This document shows positions 1-5,639 of a DNA stretch of 8,905 bases, one piece after another. Position 1 is the first letter of the stretch, and each line of letters begins with the position of its first letter. The notes under the pieces are model-generated. The model was given only the letters and a program-made list of their open reading frames with translations, was not told where the DNA came from and did not search any database. This stretch comes from Mesoaciditogaceae bacterium (GTDB lineage Bacteria; Thermotogota; Thermotogae; Mesoaciditogales; Mesoaciditogaceae), in contig WFSH01000063.1 of assembly GCA_015486145.1 (NCBI GenBank), positions 1 through 8,905 on the forward strand, in the 5' to 3' direction. The translations under genes were made by a program, and so were the position numbers.

Positions 1-104
1 CTTCTACCTCGTGGTAATCTGTTGGTATCTTTATCTATGCTTTCAAGCGCCTTTACCCATTCTTTTCCCCACCATGTTTTTCCAAATTCATATTTTCTTC
101 CCAT
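1..104 (-). CDS. SWIM zinc-finger family protein, N-terminal fragment (cut by left edge)
   Basis: This is a minus-strand gene start; only the first 34 codons lie in the window. It begins with ATG at 104-102, preceded by a good ribosome binding site (AAAAGGTG, complement of 112-119) seven bases upstream. The translation opens MGRKYEFGKTWWGKEW and contains NRLPRGR near residues 28-34. The combination 'FG-T-WWG--W--AL' followed by 'NRLPRGR' is what I recall as the conserved N-terminus of SWIM zinc-finger proteins, which are often encoded beside an SNF2-family helicase. The zinc-binding Cys/His residues themselves lie outside the window and cannot be checked. The gene diverges from the sugar operon and is probably unrelated to it. 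It was identified from a short motif only, so the family call is good but not certain. Confidence 0.7.
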   Translation of the reverse strand, partial: MGRKYEFGKTWWGKEWVKALESIDKDTNRLPRGR

Positions 105-141
105 TTTTCAACACCTTTTGAATAATATGACTATCAAAGCA

Positions 142-171
142 ATTATATAACTTCAAAAGAGAAGTTTGGAA
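142..171 (-). promoter_or_regulatory. Possible weak promoter for the minus-strand SWIM gene
   Basis: On the minus strand a perfect -10 hexamer TATAAT (complement of 142-147) has a poor -35 candidate TTCCAA (complement of 166-171) 18 bases before it. Transcription would start near 135, giving a leader of about 30 bases before the ATG at 104. The -10 is convincing, but in AT-rich DNA such matches occur by chance and the -35 agrees at only three of six positions. Confidence 0.3.
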
Positions 172-185
172 AAATCAGGATCATT

Positions 186-246
186 TGCAAAACAGAAATC
201 CCAAAGTTCTACAAACCCGTATTCGCGTAATATTCTGTTTATTGCA
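186..246. repeat. Interrupted inverted repeat in the divergent intergenic region
   Basis: TGCAAAACAGAA (186-197) is matched by TTCTGTTTATTGCA (233-246). Eight bases pair perfectly (190-197 with 233-240), and after a two-base bulge TGCA pairs with TGCA. The arms are 35 bases apart. This could be a stem-loop or paired half-sites for a regulator, or chance in AT-rich DNA. Confidence 0.25.
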
Positions 247-312
247 TACTGTAGAAAACCAAAGAAATTCCGAGATATTTTAAGGTTCAACGAGTTAACA
301 ACTAATAAATGC

Positions 313-327
313 TTGTAAACGCTTAAA
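313..327 (+). promoter_or_regulatory. LacI/cre-like operator site upstream of the operon promoter
   Basis: TTGTAAACGCTTAAA fits the catabolite-response/LacI-family consensus WTGNAANCGNWWNCA at all but one constrained position (A in place of C near the 3' end), with the central CG that LacI-family proteins bend. It lies about 30 bases upstream of the -35 element of the plus-strand promoter. It may be an auxiliary site for the LacI-type regulator of this operon or for another family member. No second copy of exactly this motif was seen in the window. Confidence 0.4.
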
Positions 328-354
328 AACATCTAAAAGAGGCTTAAAATGAAT

Positions 355-384
355 TTGCAAGATTTGTCACCAAAATACTACAAT
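355..384 (+). promoter_or_regulatory. Predicted sigma-70-type promoter of the sugar operon
   Basis: A -35 element TTGCAA (355-360) is followed by an 18-base spacer and a -10 element TACAAT (379-384). Transcription should start near 391, leaving a leader of about 80 bases before the first start codon at 472. The LacI-type operator starts at 392, directly at the predicted start point, which is a usual position for repression. No other equally good promoter was seen between 105 and 471 on this strand. Confidence 0.55.
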
Positions 385-391
385 AGGTTGT

Positions 392-411
392 CGGTAACGA
401 TACCGGTATCG
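392..411 (+). promoter_or_regulatory. LacI-family operator (two overlapping palindromes)
   Basis: Two palindromes overlap here. CGGTAACGATACCG (392-405) is symmetric except for one central pair and has the central CG typical of LacI-family sites. CGATACCGGTATCG (398-411) is a perfect 14-base palindrome with an ACCGGT core, resembling operators of gluconate-type LacI proteins such as E. coli GntR/IdnR. Either could be the actual site; both lie at the predicted transcription start, so bound protein should block initiation. The likely ligand protein is the LacI-type regulator encoded at 7468-8457 in the same operon, which would make it self-regulating (inference). Confidence 0.65.
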
Positions 412-471
412 ATTAGGATTTTTAAAAAGTGAAAGTAATTGTTTGAATTGAAAATAGAAAGAGGAAAAAAC

Positions 472-1113
472 ATGTACGAAGATCTTAGAAAAAAACTTTA
501 TCATGCACATATTATGCTTGAAAAGTATAATTTAGTAGAGTACACGAGCGGGAATGTGAGTGTGAAGACTGATGAGCATGTTCTTATAAAGCCATCAGGC
601 GTTCCATACGACGAATTGACTCCGGATGATTTTGTTGTTGTTGATATGAAAGGAAATGTTGTTGAAGGAAACAAAAGGCCATCTGTAGATACCGCTACTC
701 ATTTGTACATTTATAGACATAAGTCTGATGTTGGATGCGTTATTCACACACATTCACCATATGCTTCTGCTTTTGCCATTTTAGGAAAGCCATTACTTGT
801 TTACAGTACTGCTCATGCTGATGTTTTTGGAGTTGAAATCCCTATTACGAAATATGCTGCAGTGGGCACGGAAGCTATCGGCGAAGCTGCGCTATCTGTA
901 ATGAATAAGGCTGGTGCTGTGCTCTTGGATCATCATGGTGTCCTGGTTGTTGGCAAAGATATAAACGAAACTCTTAGAAAAGCTATATTTCTTGAAGAAG
1001 TTGCCAAAACGGCGTATTTTGCAAGAACGATGGGAACCCCTCAAGCATTGAACGAAAATGAAGCTCTTAAACTGTATGAATTTCATCACAAGCATTACGG
1101 ACAAACAAAATAA
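472..1113 (+). CDS. araD: L-ribulose-5-phosphate 4-epimerase, AraD type (class II aldolase family)
   Basis: This is a 213-residue cytoplasmic protein of the zinc-dependent class II aldolase/epimerase fold. Compared from memory with E. coli AraD, the active-site residues are kept at matching spacing: Asp73 in SVDT, zinc ligands His92 and His94 in IHTHS, Asp117 in AHADVFG, zinc ligand His155 in DHHG, and Tyr209 in the C-terminal HYGQ. These correspond to E. coli D76, H95, H97, D120, H171 and Y229. The C-terminal YGQ tail and the HAD motif favour epimerase over L-fuculose-phosphate aldolase. The expected reaction is L-ribulose 5-phosphate to D-xylulose 5-phosphate. I chose ATG 472 because AAGAGG (459-464) stands seven bases before it; an in-frame TTG at 439 would add 11 residues but has no ribosome binding site. 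It is the first gene of the operon, with 23 bases before the kinase gene. Confidence 0.85.
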   Translation: MYEDLRKKLYHAHIMLEKYNLVEYTSGNVSVKTDEHVLIKPSGVPYDELTPDDFVVVDMKGNVVEGNKRPSVDTATHLYIYRHKSDVGCVIHTHSPYASAFAILGKPLLVYSTAHADVFGVEIPITKYAAVGTEAIGEAALSVMNKAGAVLLDHHGVLVVGKDINETLRKAIFLEEVAKTAYFARTMGTPQALNENEALKLYEFHHKHYGQTK

Positions 1114-1136
1114 AATTTATCATAAGGAGCACTTCA

Positions 1137-2669
1137 ATGTATTTAATAGGTACAGATATAGGAACTCAAGGAACTAAATCTGTGATCGTTGACGAAAAAG
1201 GGAATTTCATATCTGATAGCTTTCAAGAATACAATGTTCTAACCTCTAAACTTTCGTGGGCTGAACAATGGCCTGATGTGTGGCTTAGTGCAGTTGTTAA
1301 AACCTTAAAGAAATGCTTAGAAAAGTCCAAAATAAAGGCCAAAGATGTGGCTGGGATTGCTTTTAGTGGACTGTATGGTGGCTCAGGAATTCCTGTGGAT
1401 AGAAACAAAGTTCCTTTGTATCCATGTCTGATTTGGATGGATCGGAGAGCAAGAAAAGAAACAGAGTGGGTAAAAGAGAATGTACCCAAAGATGAGATAT
1501 TTGGCATAACCGGAAATTATGTCGATTCTTATTTTGGTTTCACCAAAATGATGTGGATAAAGAAACACGAGCCAAAAGTATGGGAAGACACTTATGAGTT
1601 TGTTACACCAAAGGATTACATTGTGTACAAACTAACCGGTGAATTAGCGACTGATTACAGCTCAGCCGGAAACATAGGAGGAGTCTTTGATATACATAAA
1701 CGTACATGGTCAGATGAAATGTGCAAAGTTTTAGGAATACCAAAGGAAAAGTTGCCAAAAAGAATATTGAAATCTACAGATGTGGTAGGCAAATTATGTA
1801 AAGAATACGCTGATGCAACAGGTTTATTGGAAGGAACACCCATTGTATCAGGAGGAATTGATGCTCCTGTGGCACAATTGAGTGCTGGAGTGTTGAACGA
1901 GGGAGAGCATGTTGCGATGGCTGGCACATCGATGTGCTGGGGGACTGTTCATAATGGCAAGTATTTGACACCGTCCTTGGTTAGCTTTCCATATGTTGTT
2001 TATGAAGATGAGATGATTTACACGTTTGGGGGAAGTGCTACTTCGGGAGCATTGGCCAGATGGTTTAGAGATGAATTCGGTGATTACGAAAAAGAAGTTG
2101 AAAAGAAAACAGGGATATCCGCTTATAGCTTACTTGAAATGGAGGCAAAAACGATTCCTCCAGGAAGTGATGGGGTGATAGTTCTTCCATATTTTATGGG
2201 TGAAAGATCTCCCATTTGGGACCCGGATGCTAAGGGAACCATACTGGGATTGAGTCTTTATCATAAACGTGCTCACGTTTACAAAGCCATGTTGGAAGCA
2301 GCGGCGTACTCTCTAAGGCATAATATGGAAGTGGCGATAAGCACCGGGATGAAATTGAATCCTGATTGCTGGATTGTGGGGGGAGTTGCAAGGTCAGAGT
2401 TTTGGGTAAAAATATTTGCGGATGTGACTGGATTCAATATGAAACGCCTATCAAAAGATGTAGAAGCACCTTTCGGAGATGCATTTCTGGCTGGTCTTGG
2501 AACAAAAATCATTGATAGACCCGAGAGGATAAAAGAATGGATTAAATTTCGACCGTTAATATGTGTAGATGAAGAAAATCATAGAATTTATGATAAGTAT
2601 TACAAGGTGTATTTAGAAGCTTACAAAAGAGTAAAGGATATCTTCCAGAGATTATCTGAATTTTCTTAA
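1137..2669 (+). CDS. FGGY-family carbohydrate kinase (probable ketopentose kinase)
   Basis: The gene encodes a 510-residue ATP-dependent sugar kinase of the FGGY family (actin/hexokinase-like two-domain fold). Visible motifs are the phosphate loop DIGTQGTK (7-14), the sugar-contact segment WMDRRA (100-105), the catalytic base Asp242 in GGIDAP, a GTS turn (263-265), the signature PYFMGERSP (351-359) and GGVARSEFW (415-423). The length and GERSPIWDP segment resemble xylulokinases more than the longer E. coli-type ribulokinase AraB (about 566 residues). Its position between an AraD-type epimerase and an AraA-like isomerase argues that it phosphorylates L-ribulose or another ketopentose (inference from context). 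ATG 1137 has AAGGAG (1124-1129) seven bases upstream. The gap to the next gene is 16 bases, so the genes are almost certainly co-transcribed. The family is certain; the exact substrate is not. Confidence 0.9.
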   Translation: MYLIGTDIGTQGTKSVIVDEKGNFISDSFQEYNVLTSKLSWAEQWPDVWLSAVVKTLKKCLEKSKIKAKDVAGIAFSGLYGGSGIPVDRNKVPLYPCLIWMDRRARKETEWVKENVPKDEIFGITGNYVDSYFGFTKMMWIKKHEPKVWEDTYEFVTPKDYIVYKLTGELATDYSSAGNIGGVFDIHKRTWSDEMCKVLGIPKEKLPKRILKSTDVVGKLCKEYADATGLLEGTPIVSGGIDAPVAQLSAGVLNEGEHVAMAGTSMCWGTVHNGKYLTPSLVSFPYVVYEDEMIYTFGGSATSGALARWFRDEFGDYEKEVEKKTGISAYSLLEMEAKTIPPGSDGVIVLPYFMGERSPIWDPDAKGTILGLSLYHKRAHVYKAMLEAAAYSLRHNMEVAISTGMKLNPDCWIVGGVARSEFWVKIFADVTGFNMKRLSKDVEAPFGDAFLAGLGTKIIDRPERIKEWIKFRPLICVDEENHRIYDKYYKVYLEAYKRVKDIFQRLSEFS

Positions 2670-2685
2670 AGAAAGGTGGCATATA

Positions 2686-4083
2686 GTGTTGGAAACGAAA
2701 AAGCCGAGAATAGGCCTTTTAGGAATTATGCAAGAGCTCTATGATGATATGCTTCCTGGCATCACAGAAAGACAAGCAAATTATGCAAAAGAGATTGTAA
2801 AACAATTAAGTGATGTTGCAGATGTTGTCTTCGCTACCCCTGCTCGTGTACGTGAAGATATAGAAAAGCGTGTCAAAGAATTCAACAACTCAGATGTTGA
2901 CGGCATCATGATTGTGATGCTCACATACAGTCCTGGAATGAGACTTGTAAGAGCTTTGCAAGAAAATCATCTTCCAATTTTACTTGCGAATATTCAACCA
3001 GTTCCAGAAGTAACCCAGGATTGGGACATGGGAGATCTCACGTACAATCAAGGAATTCATGGTGCTCAAGATAATGCGAATGCGATGTTAAGGACAGGGA
3101 TTAATTTTGAAGTTGTCACGGGTGATTGGAAATCCGAAACTTTCAAATCGTATTTTCTTGATTGGGCAAAAGCCGCTCAGACTATCACAAAACTCAGAAG
3201 GATGAAAGTAGCTGTCTTTGGGCAGATGCCAGGGATGGGAGATATAAGCGTTGATTCATCGGCATTTTTGAGAAAAATTGGTCCCTTAATAATTCACGAA
3301 AGCATGGGGACGATATATTCCATTTTTGAAAAGGTAAGCAAAAAAGAGATTGACGAACTTATAGAAAAGCAGAAAAAACATTTTCAAATAGATCCGAAGT
3401 TGAAGAGAGAAGATCACGAATACGCGGCGAAGTTTGAAATAGCGATAAAGAGATTTTTAGAAGATAAAGGCTATGAAGCATTCAGTATATACTTTCAAGC
3501 CGTTGCAGATGATGGAAGGTTCAAACAGCTCCCACTTATGGCCGCATCAGACCTTATGGCTGAAGGTTACGGATATGGAGCCGAAGGAGATGTATGTGCT
3601 GCAACACTTGTGGCAGCCGGCCACTCTTTAATTGGTGATGCACACTTCGCAGAAATGTACGCAATGGATTTCAAAAGAGATTCTGTCTTGATAAGTCATA
3701 TGGGAGAGGGAAATTGGAAAATAGCAAGAAAAGATAGAGCGATAAAACTTATAGACAGGCCGCTTGGGATAGGAGGACTTGAAAATCCCCCAACAATTGT
3801 TTTTAGTGCACAACCTGGTCCAGCAACAATCGCTTCTTTAGTGCCAATTGAAGGAGAGAGATTCAGACTTGTAGTTTCAAGAGGTGATGTGCTCGATACT
3901 GAGGAGATGCCGCACGTTGAAATGCCGTACTTCCATTTCAAGCCAGTAAATGGGGTTAGGAATTGTCTTGATGGTTGGTTGAAATACGGGGGCACACATC
4001 ACCAATGTTTCAACCTTGGGGAACAGACAAGAAGATGGAAACTGTTGTGTGAAATGCTTGGAATTGAGTATGCGGAAGTTTAG
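2686..4083 (+). CDS. L-arabinose isomerase-like protein (short, divergent AraA/FucI-fold isomerase)
   Basis: This 465-residue protein belongs to the L-fucose/L-arabinose isomerase superfamily, metal-dependent enzymes that convert aldoses to ketoses. Compared from memory with E. coli AraA (500 residues), it has the landmarks FLEDKGYEAF (257-266), KQLPLMA (280-286), GYGYGAEGD (294-302), GIGG (361-364) and GTHHQCF (436-442). The likely metal and catalytic residues are Glu300, Glu323, His338 and one of His438/His439, matching E306, E333, H350 and H450. It differs from AraA in a divergent N-terminus and in lacking about 30 C-terminal residues, so the substrate may not be L-arabinose. The start is GTG 2686, six bases after AAAGGTGG (2672-2679); a TTG at 2689 is the alternative. 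With the kinase and epimerase it completes an isomerase-kinase-epimerase set. Confidence 0.85.
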   Translation: MLETKKPRIGLLGIMQELYDDMLPGITERQANYAKEIVKQLSDVADVVFATPARVREDIEKRVKEFNNSDVDGIMIVMLTYSPGMRLVRALQENHLPILLANIQPVPEVTQDWDMGDLTYNQGIHGAQDNANAMLRTGINFEVVTGDWKSETFKSYFLDWAKAAQTITKLRRMKVAVFGQMPGMGDISVDSSAFLRKIGPLIIHESMGTIYSIFEKVSKKEIDELIEKQKKHFQIDPKLKREDHEYAAKFEIAIKRFLEDKGYEAFSIYFQAVADDGRFKQLPLMAASDLMAEGYGYGAEGDVCAATLVAAGHSLIGDAHFAEMYAMDFKRDSVLISHMGEGNWKIARKDRAIKLIDRPLGIGGLENPPTIVFSAQPGPATIASLVPIEGERFRLVVSRGDVLDTEEMPHVEMPYFHFKPVNGVRNCLDGWLKYGGTHHQCFNLGEQTRRWKLLCEMLGIEYAEV

Positions 4084-4194
4084 TTATGTTTGAAAGGAAG
4101 GTTCTTTTGAAAGGAGGTGAGGAGTCGCGTAGTTAGGCGAATTTGTGCCGTCAGAGTTTTTAAGTTTTTAAATTTTTGTGGGAGGTGTTGTAGG
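4084..4194 (+). other. Intercistronic leader with an orphan Shine-Dalgarno sequence before the binding-protein gene
   Basis: This 111-base gap is the longest within the operon before the permease genes. It contains AAAGGAGGTGA (4110-4120), a near-perfect match to the anti-Shine-Dalgarno region, yet no ATG, GTG or TTG stands at proper distance after it. The gene's own ribosome binding site GGGAGGTG is at 4180-4187. A 16-codon frame (ATG 4086 to TAG 4136) runs through the orphan site but has only a weak ribosome binding site. A weak hairpin (4136-4139 with 4146-4149) is possible. No convincing promoter or LacI-type operator was seen. Function unknown. Confidence 0.4.
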
Positions 4195-5535
4195 ATGAAA
4201 AAGTACACCATTTTGATGATGGTGGGTATATTGGTAGGTCTATTTGCCGTGACAGCAATGGCAAGTGTGACTCTAAGTTTGATCACGTCTCCTGACACTG
4301 GACCTTCATTACAATGGCTTGCTCAACAATTCGAGAAGCAGAATCCTGACATAAAGATAAATGTTTCTATAGTTTCATGGGAGACGTTATATCCAAGGCT
4401 GCTTGCGGATTTAAGGGCAAGGTCTGGTGTGTATGACATTTTCACTTGGGATGTTATGACAGCAGGGTCTATTCATAGCGGTGCTCTTGATCTAACGAAG
4501 TTTTTCAAAGAACATTCAAACCTTGTCCCTAAAAATTACGACTGGAAGGATCTTCTACCTTTGGCGGAGAGATTAGGTGAGTGGAACGGTGATTTAATAG
4601 GACTCCCCTACTATAACAATACAATGCTTTTCTACTACAGGAAAGATCTCTTTAATAATCCAAAGTATCAAAAAGAATTTTATAATAAGTTTGGAAGACC
4701 TCTAAGAGTTCCGACAACATGGGCAGAAGCTGTAGACGTTGCCAGATTTTTCACAAAAAAATACAATCCGAATTCACCGACAAGATTTGGCATAGCATTG
4801 ATGTTTCCAACCACTCATACAATGTTTTACATGTTCCCACTATTCTTTGGACCATACAGAAGAAGTCCTGATGGTGTGAGGGAATTTGGCCCTGTTAATA
4901 TAACATATGGTGACTACTTTACATCTAATGGGAAACCCGCTTTTGCCAACAAATATGGGCTTATGGCACTTGAAGATATGAAGGCATTAATGCCATATGC
5001 TCCAGATCCCCTTGGATCGGATTATGGTCAAACAATAGAATATTTTTCGCAAGGAATGACTGCTATGTGTCCACAATGGACGAACCCTTACATGCAGTTC
5101 AAGTCTTCACCTGCCCTTCAACCAGCTTCAGAAAAAATCGGAATAGCTCCAATGCCTGGAAGATCGGTGGCTGGAAATTGGGCCCTGGGAATTAGTAAAT
5201 ATATTCCGCTCAAAAAACAAATAGCAGCCGCTAAATTTTTACTTTTTGCCACTTCAAAATGGGCAACTCTCCATGTGCTTGAAAAATTCGGAATAGCTCC
5301 TATAAGAGAATCAGTTCTTGATAATCCAGAGGCGCAAAAGGCTATACCATGGGTTAAAGCGCTCCCAGCTATTTATCAAACAGAGACGTTCAGACCAAGA
5401 ATTCCTCAAGAGCCTCAACTTGAAAGCATAACGGATGTATATTTCTCTGAAATGCTTTCAGGAAAGATACCAATGACTATTGAGTCATTGAAGAAACTTG
5501 CTCAGAAATGGGAGAAAGTTCTTTCAAGCAAATGA
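4195..5535 (+). CDS. ABC transporter sugar-binding protein (family 1, CUT1 type)
   Basis: The gene encodes a 446-residue secreted solute-binding protein that captures sugar outside the membrane and delivers it to the two permeases encoded downstream. Residues 1-23 form a classic signal peptide: MKKY, a hydrophobic stretch of about 15 residues, then AMA with likely cleavage before Ser24. There is no lipobox cysteine, so it is probably a free periplasmic protein, as is usual in Thermotogota. Family features include the two-lobe pattern with GLPYYNNTMLFYYRKDLF (136-153), PTTWAEAVDVA (173-183), a Trp-containing MCPQWTNPYM (291-300) likely near the ligand, and WALGISK (329-335). ATG 4195 follows GGGAGGTG (4180-4187) by seven bases; an in-frame GTG at 4117 would add 26 non-signal-like residues inside a Shine-Dalgarno-like sequence. 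The protein type suggests an oligosaccharide or glycoside ligand; the exact ligand cannot be read. Confidence 0.92.
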   Translation: MKKYTILMMVGILVGLFAVTAMASVTLSLITSPDTGPSLQWLAQQFEKQNPDIKINVSIVSWETLYPRLLADLRARSGVYDIFTWDVMTAGSIHSGALDLTKFFKEHSNLVPKNYDWKDLLPLAERLGEWNGDLIGLPYYNNTMLFYYRKDLFNNPKYQKEFYNKFGRPLRVPTTWAEAVDVARFFTKKYNPNSPTRFGIALMFPTTHTMFYMFPLFFGPYRRSPDGVREFGPVNITYGDYFTSNGKPAFANKYGLMALEDMKALMPYAPDPLGSDYGQTIEYFSQGMTAMCPQWTNPYMQFKSSPALQPASEKIGIAPMPGRSVAGNWALGISKYIPLKKQIAAAKFLLFATSKWATLHVLEKFGIAPIRESVLDNPEAQKAIPWVKALPAIYQTETFRPRIPQEPQLESITDVYFSEMLSGKIPMTIESLKKLAQKWEKVLSSK

Positions 5536-5553
5536 GGAAAATAAAACAATAAA

Positions 5554-5583
5554 GGTAAGGGGGGAATTTATTCCCTCCTTACC
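5554..5583 (+). promoter_or_regulatory. Strong intercistronic mRNA hairpin after the binding-protein gene
   Basis: GGTAAGGGGGGAA (5554-5566) pairs with TTCCCTCCTTACC (5571-5583) over 13 base pairs, with one G-U wobble and a TTTA tetraloop. It starts 18 bases after the stop codon of the binding-protein gene. The bases after it on this strand (AATATAATATTGC) are not a U-tract, so it is not a standard intrinsic terminator for the plus strand. It more likely protects the 3' end of the upstream mRNA from exonucleases, or causes partial termination, giving more binding protein than permease. This is a known arrangement in ABC operons such as malE-malF. On the opposite strand a T-rich tail follows the stem, but no minus-strand gene leads into it. 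Confidence 0.8.
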
Positions 5584-5639
5584 AATATAATATTGCTGAG
5601 ATAAAGAAGATAAAGAAATTCTGAGAGGAGAGAAAAAGT

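Larger units (their letters stand above)
153..332 (-). other. Doubtful 59-codon minus-strand reading frame, possibly a gene remnant
   Basis: The complement of 332 down to 153 reads ATG to TGA without interruption (59 residues). The first half is hydrophobic and low in information. The last 30 residues read more like protein, for example REYGFVELWDFCFANDPDF at about residues 36-54, with mixed charged and aromatic residues. There is no ribosome binding site before the ATG (an in-frame stop lies directly before it), and the frame overlaps the cre-like site at 313-327. I do not recognise a family. It may be chance, the decayed end of a lost gene, or a small protein. Chance or remnant is more likely than a working gene. 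Confidence 0.2.

Noticed and set aside
364..384. TTGTCA (364-369) as -35 partner of the TACAAT -10
   Set aside because: The spacer would be only 9 bases; TTGCAA at 355-360 gives a proper 18-base spacer.
439..471. TTG start at 439 giving an 11-residue longer epimerase
   Set aside because: No ribosome binding site precedes it, while ATG 472 has AAGAGG at the right distance and matches the family N-terminus.
472..1113. L-fuculose-phosphate aldolase
   Set aside because: The same fold, but the HAD motif (Asp117) and the C-terminal HYGQ (Tyr209) match the 4-epimerase catalytic set better than the aldolase.
3696..3995. 99-codon minus-strand frame inside the isomerase gene
   Set aside because: Antisense shadow of a conserved coding region, with no family features of its own.
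4117..4194. GTG start at 4117 giving a longer sugar-binding protein
   Set aside because: The GTG is itself part of a Shine-Dalgarno-like sequence, and the extra 26 Arg- and Cys-rich residues would bury the clear signal peptide that begins at ATG 4195.
5554..5583. Standard rho-independent terminator after the binding-protein gene
   Set aside because: No run of T follows the stem on the coding strand, and the downstream permease genes clearly belong to the same system.
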